Of a DNA stretch of 64,000 nucleotides, positions 40,544 to 49,007 are shown piece after piece (the stretch's first letter is position 1; every line of letters starts with the position of its first letter). The DNA lies in the NCBI RefSeq assembly GCF_023276405.1, contig NZ_JALRMO010000001.1:4960001-5024000 (forward strand), in the 5' to 3' direction. Under the pieces are notes generated by a model, which saw only the letters and a list, made by a program, of their open reading frames with translations, did not search any database and was not told the DNA's origin. The DNA is from Paenibacillus hamazuiensis (GTDB lineage: Bacteria; Bacillota; Bacilli; Paenibacillales; NBRC-103111). A program made the translations under genes and the position numbers.

Positions 40544-40888
40544 TTATTTGCTCATCGCATTAGCGACTTCGACGGCCCGGTCGAGAAACTGCTCGATTTC
40601 CTCGCGAGTTTTGCGAAGCTTGCTGACGAAGCGGATCAGCTCCTGCCCTTCGCGGAAAGCGATGAAGCTCGGAATGCCCAGAATGTTCAGCTTCTCGCAC
40701 AAATCCGGCATTTCGTCGCGGTCGATTTGGATGAAATTCAGCCGGTCCGCGTACTGCTTTTCCACGTCCGGCATAAACGGCTCGATAAAATGGCAGTCCT
40801 TGCACCAGGTCGTTTTAAATACGGCGATCGTCGGCTTTTGGCCGGAAACGCGTTCGTTGAAAACCTCGTCGGTTTTTACATGTTCCAT
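40544..40888 (-). CDS. Thioredoxin family protein with CKDC active site
   Basis: The 114 residues form a single thioredoxin fold without a signal peptide. The active site is TTWCKDC, where the middle pair Lys-Asp replaces Gly-Pro, so redox potential and partner differ from TrxA. The cis-Pro lies in LGIPSFIAF. ATG at 40888 follows GGCGGTGCTAAC with AAAGGCGG as ribosome site. It resembles YtpP/YdbP-type thioredoxin-like proteins of Bacillus, whose roles are partly redox and partly unknown. It stands alone with its own terminator. Confidence 0.88.
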   Translation of the reverse strand: MEHVKTDEVFNERVSGQKPTIAVFKTTWCKDCHFIEPFMPDVEKQYADRLNFIQIDRDEMPDLCEKLNILGIPSFIAFREGQELIRFVSKLRKTREEIEQFLDRAVEVANAMSK

Positions 40889-41145
40889 GTTAGCACCGCC
40901 TTTCTTCGTTTCATTTCTATATAGCACGCGACCGCCGGGATGTCAACATCGCCTTGTCCGTACGGCATGGTCGTTGCCGGTAAAGGGACTGATCGCCCGC
41001 CGTCCAGTGCATCAGCGCGGTACCAGGAGCGTTCGGCAGAATCTAACCACATTGGGAAATAATCCATTTTACATTTTATTGAAAAAGTGATATCATACAA
41101 ATATCAAATCAATATCCCAATAATATTTTCAAGGAGACATGTGGA

Positions 41146-41988
41146 ATGAAGGAATTCAGAGCTTGGACGTTTAATGGTTATGCCGGAATATTTCTTATGG
41201 TATTATCCGTTGTATTGGGACTTCTTATGATTATCAAAACGGTCGTTGTGCCGGGAGTGATTCTGATTATCGCGGCAGCCGTAATGACCAGCGGGATTAC
41301 GGTAGTGCAGCCGAATCAGGCGCAGATCGTCACCTTTTTCGGCAGCTACATCGGCACGATCCGCGAAAGCGGACTGTGGCTCACCGTTCCCCTCTCTCTC
41401 CGCAAAAAGGTTTCGCTGCGCGTCCGCAATTTCGACAGCTCGAAGCTCAAGGTGAACGATATCGAAGGCAATCCGATCGAAATCGCAGCCGTCGTCGTTT
41501 TCCGCGTCGTCGATTCGGCAAGAGCGACGTTCGAGGTCGACAATTACGAAGCGTTTGTGAAAATCCAAAGCGAAACCGCGCTGCGCCATGTCGCCAGCAA
41601 ATATCCGTACGATGTGTTTGGCGAGGAAGGTTATTCTTTGCGCGGCAACTCGGAGGAAGTCGCATACGAGCTGAGCCGCGAGCTGCAGGACCGCCTTGCC
41701 GTAGCCGGGGTTGAAGTGCTGGAAGCGCGGCTTACCCACCTCGCCTATTCCACGGAAATCGCCAGCGCCATGCTGCAGCGCCAGCAGGCCAATGCGATCA
41801 TCGCCGCCCGCCAGCGCATCGTCGAAGGCGCCGTCGGCATGGTGCAGCTCGCCATTGCCCAGCTGCAGAGGGACGGCATCATCGAGCTGGACGAAGAGCG
41901 CAAAGCGGCCATGATCAACAATTTGTTGGTGGCGATTGTATCGGACCGCGCGGCCAGCCCCGTCATTAACACGGGCAGCCTGTACTGA
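41146..41988 (+). CDS. SPFH/band 7 domain membrane protein
   Basis: The 280 residues have a hydrophobic N-terminus with two helices (about 13-33 and 36-50). An SPFH domain follows ([43 protein letters not shown]) and then a coiled-coil region ([31 protein letters not shown]). SPFH proteins form ring-like membrane scaffolds and support proteases or organise lipid domains. ATG at 41146 follows AAGGAGACATGTGGA. The ribbon-helix-helix gene lies 24 bp downstream, so the two are probably co-transcribed. Confidence 0.92.
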   Translation: MKEFRAWTFNGYAGIFLMVLSVVLGLLMIIKTVVVPGVILIIAAAVMTSGITVVQPNQAQIVTFFGSYIGTIRESGLWLTVPLSLRKKVSLRVRNFDSSKLKVNDIEGNPIEIAAVVVFRVVDSARATFEVDNYEAFVKIQSETALRHVASKYPYDVFGEEGYSLRGNSEEVAYELSRELQDRLAVAGVEVLEARLTHLAYSTEIASAMLQRQQANAIIAARQRIVEGAVGMVQLAIAQLQRDGIIELDEERKAAMINNLLVAIVSDRAASPVINTGSLY

Positions 41989-42012
41989 CGCTCGGGCCGG
42001 AGTCCCCCACCC

Positions 42013-42216
42013 ATGGCACCGAAAAAAAACTTTCCGCTGCGGCTCGATCCGAAGCTGTACGAAATTCTCGAGCGCTGGGCTGCGGATGAATTCCGCAGCG
42101 TCAACGCGCACATGGAATTTTTGCTGCGCGAAGCCGCAGCTCGGGCCGGAAGGCTGCCGAGCCGGCTGCCGCCACCGCCGCCGGCTTCGGACGAAGCCGA
42201 TTCCGAACCGTCCTGA
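42013..42216 (+). CDS. Arc-type ribbon-helix-helix protein, partner of the SPFH gene
   Basis: The 67 residues contain [20 protein letters not shown], then [14 protein letters not shown], which reads as one beta strand and two helices of the Arc/MetJ fold. A Pro-rich acidic tail follows. The fold usually dimerises and binds DNA through the strand. Here PLRLD supplies the strand with few basic residues, so DNA binding is not certain. ATG at 42013 has only GGAG for a ribosome site. RHH genes just after SPFH genes appear repeatedly in Paenibacillus annotation as I recall, which would favour a functional link. Confidence 0.75.
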   Translation: MAPKKNFPLRLDPKLYEILERWAADEFRSVNAHMEFLLREAAARAGRLPSRLPPPPPASDEADSEPS

Positions 42217-42231
42217 GCCACAAGTCGCCAA

Positions 42232-42517
42232 TGCTGTCAAGTTAAGCGCGACGATAACGGAACTGTAGTGCGCTAAATCGGTCCATTTCAGGTATTTTTG
42301 GAAATTAGCGGAACTCAGGTGCTCTATTTGCTTGTTCGTCCGATATAAATGCCATTTTCCATCGATTTAGCGCATCTCAGTTCCTCTATTTTTCCGATGC
42401 AGCTATTTTTCCAAGAATAGCGAACGTGTATTCCGCTATTTTAATAAGCTGCTTATTTTAGAAGCAAGACCTGTCAAATTCAGACCACGATCCATCGAAA
42501 GCGTTAACCTGACAACA
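42232..42517 (+). mobile_element. R2 MITE-like element, copy B (286 bp)
   Basis: TGCTGTCAAGTTAA (42232-42245) and TTAACCTGACAACA (42504-42517) form 14 bp terminal inverted repeats with two mismatches. The interior has CGGAACTGTAGTGCGCTAAA near the left, GCGGAACTCAGGTG in the middle and GCGCATCTCAGTTCCTC to the right, so GGAACT boxes alternate in orientation. It is nearly the same length as copy A and reverse-complementary to it in order. The right flank is an R3 fragment (GGCGCCCCCTGGACCC) and then R1. Confidence 0.75.
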
Positions 42518-42544
42518 TTGCGCAAGGCGCCCCCTGGACCCCCA

Positions 42545-42605
42545 TAAGTGATATGGACCTTTGCCGCCTATTGCTAGTACTTTTGTGGGAGCCCCCGGTT
42601 ATCCA
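42545..42605 (+). repeat. R1 palindromic repeat, degenerate copy next to R2 copy B
   Basis: ATAAGTGATATGGACCTTTG, then a GCCTATTGCTA core, then GTACTTTTGTGGGAGCCCCC and GGTTAT follow the R1 pattern. The left C-run is lost. Confidence 0.65.
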
Positions 42606-42644
42606 CAAAATTTGCTGCGCATCATTTCCGAAGTCCGAAGTAAG

Positions 42645-42696
42645 AAAAAAAGCCCCGGTGCTAAAACGGATCCGTTTTAGCACCGAGGCTTTTTTA
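42645..42696 (-). terminator. Terminator of the lipoprotein gene at 42737
   Basis: A very strong stem: AAAAAGCC, one mismatch, CGGTGCTAAAACG pairs with CGTTTTAGCACCG around GATC, then TTTTTT on both sides. Confidence 0.9.
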
Positions 42697-42736
42697 ACTT
42701 TCGCATGATTGAATGGAATAATAGCTTATCCTAAGG

Positions 42737-44308
42737 TTAGTCTCTCTGAATGACAACCGCGTTCGCGTCGCCGTCCCAGGAAACTCTCGCTCCGAGCGCT
42801 TCGGCAATGACGCGGATCGGGACGAATGTGCTGCCGTTCATAATTTCCGGCGCCGCCTCCAGCGGTTTGATGACGCCGTTTACGGCCGCCATAGGGCTGC
42901 CTATCGTCAGGACAACCTTGACTCCGCGAAGCTCGTCGGTGACGATCACCTGCTTGGTCGAGCCATCCCAGTCGACATTGGCGTCAAGGCTCTCCACAAC
43001 GTAACGTGCCGGTACCATTACGTTGCCGTCTTTGTTGTAAGGGCTGGCCGCATCCCCGCTGCCCGAGCTGTCCACGACCAGGTGCAGGTCTTTTTTCGTG
43101 ATGCGCAGATCGTCCTTCAGAAACTTATAGATCTGAGATTTCGAATCCAGCGCCGCGAGCAGCTTGGAGGGGCTCGTCGAAGAAGTTCCATCGAACTCCA
43201 CGGCGCTGCTTCTATCGATCGGAGCGATCGAAACCGGCTTGTTGATATTCCAGTTCTCCGATGCGGAGGTCACCTGAATTTCTTTGAGCCCTCCGCTCTC
43301 CTCGGCAGGAAGGGCCAGCTTGAATTCCGTGTACGATTTGCGGATTTGGTTATCCGAATCGATGTACACGTCCGTCGCAAACGTCATCTTGTCGCTGAGC
43401 AGCAGCTGCGCCGCCTTCCCGTTTTCGGAAGCGGACAATTTCTCGGCGGATGCGTCGAAGTCGTTCAGCGCGTTTTGAATGAGACCTTTCACGCTGGTTG
43501 CCGCGAATTCGACGGCCAATGTTTTATTGTCCAAGTATTGCATATACATGCCGAGCTGGGCATTGCCATCAGCGCCCTGCTCTTGACTTTTCATGGCCTC
43601 TTTTATGACGGGAACGAAAACATCATACAGTTGTCCGATCAGATCCTTTAATCCTTTTTCATCGGCGGCCACATTCGTCAAGAAGCTTTTGACCAGACCG
43701 AGAAGCTCCGTACCGTTCACATCCGCATGGAACTTGTTTAATGTCAGCGTTTCGCCGTGTACCTGCGAGGTTTCCGTCTTCTTGTACATGCGCGCCGGAT
43801 TCGGCAGCGTGCCCGCCAAAAACGATCCGATCGCCGGAGCCAAATCGGCCGATTTTTGTGTCAGCTCTTCCAGCTGCTTCTTCAGCTGCTCGCTGATAAG
43901 CTCACTCGCTTCCCCAGCCGGCACTGCCGTCCTGTGCAGGACGATCGGTTTCTTGGCGCCCTCCACCTGTATGATCAGATCCTGACCCTCGGAATTCATT
44001 TGAAAAGGAATCGTTCCTTTCGAATAAACGAAGTCTCCTTTCACGGAAACATGCAGCCGATCCTGCATCTTGATTTCTTTCAGATTGAGGCTCGCATTGC
44101 CGAACAAATCCATAAACTGCTTGGTATTTCCCGTCAAGGCGCTATTATTGTCGGCCGTCAGGCGGACCGTCAACGTTTGGCTGGCTTCGCTTGATGTCAC
44201 GGAGTACGTATTTTTCATAACCTTGTTCAAATCGACACCTTCGGAAGCTTGACAACCGGTCAAGGCGATGGCCATGAAGCCGGCAATGGAAGCAATCCAT
44301 TTTTTCAT
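42737..44308 (-). CDS. Lipoprotein with C-terminal copper-amine-oxidase-N domain
   Basis: The 523 residues begin with a lipoprotein signal (lipobox ALTGC, Cys 19). The long middle region, rich in K, E and S, resembles no family I know. The C-terminal 110 residues form the copper amine oxidase N-terminal-like (stalk) domain in two halves: MVPARYVVESLDANVDWDG and TFVPIRVIAEALGARVSWDG. This domain is widespread on Paenibacillus surface proteins and is not itself an oxidase. The role is probably cell-envelope related. ATG at 44308 follows GGATGGAG; the frame extends to 44332. Confidence 0.85.
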   Translation of the reverse strand: MKKWIASIAGFMAIALTGCQASEGVDLNKVMKNTYSVTSSEASQTLTVRLTADNNSALTGNTKQFMDLFGNASLNLKEIKMQDRLHVSVKGDFVYSKGTIPFQMNSEGQDLIIQVEGAKKPIVLHRTAVPAGEASELISEQLKKQLEELTQKSADLAPAIGSFLAGTLPNPARMYKKTETSQVHGETLTLNKFHADVNGTELLGLVKSFLTNVAADEKGLKDLIGQLYDVFVPVIKEAMKSQEQGADGNAQLGMYMQYLDNKTLAVEFAATSVKGLIQNALNDFDASAEKLSASENGKAAQLLLSDKMTFATDVYIDSDNQIRKSYTEFKLALPAEESGGLKEIQVTSASENWNINKPVSIAPIDRSSAVEFDGTSSTSPSKLLAALDSKSQIYKFLKDDLRITKKDLHLVVDSSGSGDAASPYNKDGNVMVPARYVVESLDANVDWDGSTKQVIVTDELRGVKVVLTIGSPMAAVNGVIKPLEAAPEIMNGSTFVPIRVIAEALGARVSWDGDANAVVIQRD

Positions 44309-44513
44309 TTCTCTCCATCCTTCTCTCCTCATGATTTGGTTACAATAACCTGTACAGTTATACGCAGGAAAATTAAAAATGTCGCATCCGACCTGAAATG
44401 AAATACAGGTTTTGCGTCTTTGCCCGGGTTAAGGGGAATGAGGACAAGGCGGATTGGAGTAAAATAGAGGAATGGCATGGTTTGGAACCATGGCGGTTGA
44501 CCGGAGGTGACTC

Positions 44514-45806
44514 ATGACAATGGCGGGACCGGCGGGCGACGGACAAGGCTTGTTTCACAAATTGGCGGCAATGCCCGTAAACGTATGGGGCTGGATGAAA
44601 CATAAAGCCGGCACCTTTCTTTACGAGGCGAAGCAGCAAGAATCCGCCTGGGCTATGCCGGTCTCAAAAGACGCCGTTTCCAGGCTGGGGAAACAGCTCA
44701 GCGCGCAGCCGGACCATCCTCCCGGGCAAAAGCCGGGAAGCTCGTTTTCGGCGTTGGCGGGGATGGAAGCCGAGCTGCTGAAGCGCATTCGGCAGGACAC
44801 CGCGCTGCGGAACATGAACAACGTGGCGCGAACGCAGGCATATTACGCGATGTACCGTCGTTTTCCCGAGCTGCACTGGGCGTTTCTCGCGCATATGGTG
44901 TCACGAAACGGAGGCTGGTCGATGACCGATTTGAAAGGCGAGCTGATTCCGCACCTGCTGGGCGCAGCCCAGATCGAGCACACGTTTCAGTTTTTAGAGC
45001 GGGCCAATGCGCTTATTTTTCACGATGCCTACCCGCAGCTCCTGCTGTATGAAGAAAGCCGGCGGCTCGGACGGCCTCTGTTTCATTTGCTCCCCCATTT
45101 GGGCGTATCGGCCTTTATGAGTCCCGTATGGGAGCTGTTCTGGGACACGAACGATTCCGCGCTGCTGACGACGGGGCTGATCATAAACGAACAAAGCTAC
45201 ATTGAACGGCGCATTGTGAAAAACTCTTACTTTCGCGAGCATGTGCTGGATACGTTGTTTTTTCAAAGCCAGTCGCTGCTGCAGCTGAATCAGGTCGTGT
45301 TTCCTTATACCGACAATGAGGACATTTCGCTGGCGGAAGACCAGCTCGGCAGGCTGCGGCTCGCCGGGCTCACCGTGGAAAACTTCGGCGACCTGGACGA
45401 ACGGATCGGCGTCGGCAAAAAGCTGTACGGCATCCTGTTCGGGCTGCCGGACGTGCGCTTTGGCGCCGAGCGGTTCGCCGCGGCCCGGCCGCATACCGGC
45501 TCGCGCGCCGACTACTGGCCGCACTTGTTCGCCCCGGTCCGCCGATCGCCTCCCGGCCCTTACGCGGAGAAGCTGCACGGCTGCGAGCTGCGGCAAGGCG
45601 CCGCCCCCCTCTACAGCCCGAAGCTTGAGGACGCGTGGAAAAACCGGGCGATGGCGCCGGCGGAGCCCGGCGATTGGTTCGACAGCCTCGGTGCGCTTCG
45701 CCATTTCGGCACGATAGAGCCGCCGCGCGCCTTCGAGATGTCGCTTGAAGCGTGCACCGGGCTGCACAAGCTCGAGCTTGCCGTGCTTGCCGGCGAGGTG
45801 TTTTAG
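44514..45806 (+). CDS. DUF2515 family protein (YppC-like)
   Basis: The 430 residues match the DUF2515 family of Bacillales. RTQAYYAMYRRFPELHWAFL, MVSRNGGWSMTDLKG and FLERANALIFHDAYPQLLLY are its typical stretches. HLLPHLGVSAFMSPVWELFW follows, and NEQSYIERRI is also characteristic. No catalytic motif is evident and the function is unknown. No signal peptide is seen. ATG at 44514 follows CCGGAGGTGACTC; an in-frame ATG at 44520 is also possible. It is monocistronic, between two minus-strand genes. Confidence 0.85.
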   Translation: MTMAGPAGDGQGLFHKLAAMPVNVWGWMKHKAGTFLYEAKQQESAWAMPVSKDAVSRLGKQLSAQPDHPPGQKPGSSFSALAGMEAELLKRIRQDTALRNMNNVARTQAYYAMYRRFPELHWAFLAHMVSRNGGWSMTDLKGELIPHLLGAAQIEHTFQFLERANALIFHDAYPQLLLYEESRRLGRPLFHLLPHLGVSAFMSPVWELFWDTNDSALLTTGLIINEQSYIERRIVKNSYFREHVLDTLFFQSQSLLQLNQVVFPYTDNEDISLAEDQLGRLRLAGLTVENFGDLDERIGVGKKLYGILFGLPDVRFGAERFAAARPHTGSRADYWPHLFAPVRRSPPGPYAEKLHGCELRQGAAPLYSPKLEDAWKNRAMAPAEPGDWFDSLGALRHFGTIEPPRAFEMSLEACTGLHKLELAVLAGEVF

Positions 45807-45875
45807 GCGGCTCGGCTGCAGGAGCCGCCGTCTGCGCGGCAAAGTACCGCTGGAAAATACTTACAGACCGGCACA

Positions 45876-45908
45876 TCAAAAGGCTTGCCCCGCAGCGGAG
45901 CAAGCCCT
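45876..45908 (-). terminator. Terminator of the second solute-binding protein gene
   Basis: On the minus strand GGCTTGC pairs with GCAAGCC with CC/GG inside, then TTTTGATG. It is 13 bp past the stop; the T-run is short. Confidence 0.65.
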
Positions 45909-45920
45909 TCCCTTTTCGCG

Positions 45921-47240
45921 TTACTTGATCGTCTTGGACAGCTTCTCAACCTCCGCCCACGCCTGGTCGGGGGTCATTTTGCCGAACATGATTTGCTGGG
46001 TCAAGTTATCATATTCCTTCGTGAAGTTGTCCCAGTTGTTTTTCTTGCCCGGACCCGGGTCGAAGGTGGCGCCGTCGATTGCGGTTTTGGCGATGAGCTC
46101 GATGCCCGCCTTGTCGACCGCGGAAAATTTCGGCTGCAGGTAATCCAGCACCTTCTTCGATACCGGCACGCCGCGCGACGTTCCGAGAATATCCGCAACC
46201 TCGGTGTCGTTGATGAACCAATCGATGAACTTCTTCGCTTCGTCGGCGTTTTTCGTATCCGGGCTGATGCTCCAATACATCGACGCCTTCAGCCATCCGC
46301 CTCCCTGCTTGGCCTTCGGCATATTGACCAGCGCCAGCTGATCCTTTTTCAGCGCCTCGAAACCCGGATATTCCGCGGCGTGGGAGGTGCGCAGCAATAT
46401 TTTATCCTGAACCATCAGATCGAGCTTGGCGTCCTGCCCTTTGTCCGCGGTCGTCACATCCGGAGGGGTGGAAATGCCGGCTGCGCGAAGCTCTCCCATT
46501 TTATTCATATATTCCAGCCAAGTCGCCTTGTCGAAATTGAATTTGCCGTCCGACGTTTCCGGAAATCCGAGGCCTTTGGAAACCTGATACGCGCTGTATA
46601 CGCCGTAGTCGGCGGTGAAATCCTTCATCACCCATTTATCTTTATCGAGCTTCGCTCTCGCTTCCTTGGCGAACGCAAAAAATTCATCCCACGTCCAGCC
46701 GTATTTCGGCGGGGCGATGCCCAGCTTATCGACCGCCGCTTTGTTGTACACAAAGCCGTAGGCGTTGTTGCCCAGCGGAACCGCGTACAGCTTATCCTTG
46801 TATTTGCCGGTGTTCAGCAGCGCCTGATCGACATCCTTGACGTTGATCTGGTTCGTCAGATCCATCAGCCGGTTCGTGCTGCCCCAGTCGTTGATCCAGG
46901 CGGCGTCCGTCTGGACGATATCCGGCAAATTTTTGGCCGCGGCCATGGTCGAGATTTTGTCCAAATAGCCGTCAAACGCCTGGAACTCCGGTTCGAACGT
47001 CACATGCGGATTTTTTTTCGTGTACAGATCGAGCGCCTTGAGCGTCGCGTCGTGCCGCGCCTGCGAGCCCCACCATAAGATGCGCAGCTTGACCGGCTTT
47101 TTGTCCGAGCCCGCAGAGCTGTTTCCTGCTCCCGGCGACGCCGCCGGCGGCTTCTCTTCCTCTTTGACGCCGCAAGCGGCCAGCGTACCCGCCACCACGA
47201 CGGCGAGCGCAGCCGCGAGCACCTTCCGTGTCTTATTCAT
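45921..47240 (-). CDS. Extracellular sugar-binding lipoprotein, second transport set
   Basis: The 439 residues have a lipoprotein signal (TLAAC, Cys 23) and then a Pro/Ser-rich linker. The family 1 binding fold shows in KLRILWWGSQARHDATLK, FEPEFQAFDGYLDKIS and WTWDEFFAFAKEAR. ATG at 47240 follows GGGGAATTGCCG, with the TTG at 47246 less likely. It is last in the minus-strand set, after the regulator at 47364 with a 123 bp gap that may hold its own promoter. The ligand is unknown. Confidence 0.92.
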   Translation of the reverse strand: MNKTRKVLAAALAVVVAGTLAACGVKEEEKPPAASPGAGNSSAGSDKKPVKLRILWWGSQARHDATLKALDLYTKKNPHVTFEPEFQAFDGYLDKISTMAAAKNLPDIVQTDAAWINDWGSTNRLMDLTNQINVKDVDQALLNTGKYKDKLYAVPLGNNAYGFVYNKAAVDKLGIAPPKYGWTWDEFFAFAKEARAKLDKDKWVMKDFTADYGVYSAYQVSKGLGFPETSDGKFNFDKATWLEYMNKMGELRAAGISTPPDVTTADKGQDAKLDLMVQDKILLRTSHAAEYPGFEALKKDQLALVNMPKAKQGGGWLKASMYWSISPDTKNADEAKKFIDWFINDTEVADILGTSRGVPVSKKVLDYLQPKFSAVDKAGIELIAKTAIDGATFDPGPGKKNNWDNFTKEYDNLTQQIMFGKMTPDQAWAEVEKLSKTIK

Positions 47241-47363
47241 CGGCAATTCCCCTTCCCCTTTTGGTTAATCGCTTTCATTTTTATGGTACAAATTCGCGGA
47301 TACGCTGAGTAGGAGAGAGATGCACAATTTATTTCATTATTTTACGATTATCCGAGGGGCCAC

Positions 47364-49007
47364 TCACCATCCGTTATTCGGCAGCTCCGTCGGGCTGTAA
47401 CCCGTATGTTTCTTGAACAGGCTCGTAAAATAAGGGACGTTTTTATAACCGACCATTTCCGCGATTTCATAGACCATGAACTTCCCTTCGCGAAGCAGCG
47501 ATTTCGCTTTTTCCATGCGCACCTTGGTCAAATAGCCCCCAAACGTTTCACCGGTGGCTTGGCGGAAAATGTTGCTGAGATAATTGCGGGAAATGAACAC
47601 CTTGTCCGCGAGCTCCGACAGGCGGATGTCTTCGGCATAATGCTCGTGAATGTATTGAACCATAAAATCGACCGCCTGCTTATGCTTGATGTTTTCGTTT
47701 TTGCCCGGCGTCTGGCAGATGAGCCGGACCTTTTCGCAAAGCCATTCCTCCAGGCGTTCCACGGAAGTAATGCCGCGCAGCTCGCAGTCGAGACCGGCCG
47801 GGGACAGTATACCGTCAAGCGAAGGGCCGGCATCGCTCAGCACATAACCGAAGATCGCCCACGCTTCCGCCGCGATTGATTGAAGCCGCTTGGGCGAATA
47901 GTCTCCCGACGCCGCAAGCTGCCCGGCAAAGCTCTCGATCGCTTGGGCCGCCTGCCGCTCCTGAAGCAGCCGGATCGCCTCGGCGAGCTGCTGGTAAAAG
48001 CGGACCGGCCTGAGGGACGCGGATCGCCCGCCGCCGTCCGCCGCTTCCCCCGCGGGGACGTACTCGTATATTTCCATCCCCGGCACGCAGCAGCGATGCT
48101 TAGCCGCCAGCGCCTGAAACGCCTCCTCGGTCGAATCGGAGATCGCGGCCCAGCCCGTTTTCAGCCTTCCGAGCCCCACCTGAATATGCAGCTGCAAATA
48201 ACGGTCGATGTGCCCGATCATCGTCCGGCACAACTCCCGGGCACACGCATGCGCTTCTCCGCTTTCTCCGCCCCCGGCCTCCGGCCCGAAAGGCAGCAGA
48301 ACGGCCATATGGTGGCTGTGCAGCTCGATAAAACGCGCGTCCGGCCAAGCCGACGAAAGCACTTCCTGCAGCACGTTGCAGACGGCAAAGCGGAACAGGT
48401 AAAAGTCGCTCGGCGCGATGCCCGTTACACGCGCGGTGCGCACGATTTCCACGGCAAGCACCATGAAGCTGCGCCGCTCCCACGCCCCGAGCCGCCCGGC
48501 AGGCAGAGGAGCTTGCTTCGCCGCAGCATAAGTGCCGGTGACGACGTTTTTGATCCATTCCGCCTCAACGAACGGTTCGTAGAGCAGCAGCTTTTGCCGC
48601 AATTCATGCTCCTCCAGCTTCTGGTGATTTTCGTCCTCCAGCTCGTTAATCGCCTTTTGCAGCACCCCCCTGATCGTCTGGACCGTCACCGGCTTCGACA
48701 AATAATCGTCGACCCCGAGCCGAAGCGCCTGGCGGGCGTACTCGAAGTCGGAATAACCGCTCAGGATGATGATTTTGCCGGGATAGTCCTGCTTGCGCAG
48801 CTGTTCGATCATGTCGAGCCCGTTCATCACCGGCATATAAATATCGGTTATCACGATGTCCGGCTGCACTTCGTTGATCAGCTCCAGCCCCTGCCGCCCG
48901 TCGGCAGCCTCGCCGGCCCAGCGGGCGTCCAGTTCGTCCCACGGGATCGTCTTCTTCATCCCCTGCAGCACGCTGCGTTCATCATCGATGATCACGATGC
49001 TCCACAT
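47364..49007 (-). CDS. YesN-type response regulator with AraC output domain, second set
   Basis: The 547 residues have a receiver (SIVIIDDERSVLQG, phospho-acceptor Asp 55 in DIVITDIYMP, Lys in DDYLSKPVTVQT) and a long middle region. The C-terminal AraC HTH reads LSELADKVFISRNYLSNIFRQ and VYEIAEMVGYKNVPYFTSLFK. ATG at 49007 follows GGAAGGAGG. It overlaps the 3' end of the kinase gene by 26 bp, so both are translated as a unit. It should activate the adjacent binding-protein and permease genes. Confidence 0.93.
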   Translation of the reverse strand: MWSIVIIDDERSVLQGMKKTIPWDELDARWAGEAADGRQGLELINEVQPDIVITDIYMPVMNGLDMIEQLRKQDYPGKIIILSGYSDFEYARQALRLGVDDYLSKPVTVQTIRGVLQKAINELEDENHQKLEEHELRQKLLLYEPFVEAEWIKNVVTGTYAAAKQAPLPAGRLGAWERRSFMVLAVEIVRTARVTGIAPSDFYLFRFAVCNVLQEVLSSAWPDARFIELHSHHMAVLLPFGPEAGGGESGEAHACARELCRTMIGHIDRYLQLHIQVGLGRLKTGWAAISDSTEEAFQALAAKHRCCVPGMEIYEYVPAGEAADGGGRSASLRPVRFYQQLAEAIRLLQERQAAQAIESFAGQLAASGDYSPKRLQSIAAEAWAIFGYVLSDAGPSLDGILSPAGLDCELRGITSVERLEEWLCEKVRLICQTPGKNENIKHKQAVDFMVQYIHEHYAEDIRLSELADKVFISRNYLSNIFRQATGETFGGYLTKVRMEKAKSLLREGKFMVYEIAEMVGYKNVPYFTSLFKKHTGYSPTELPNNGW

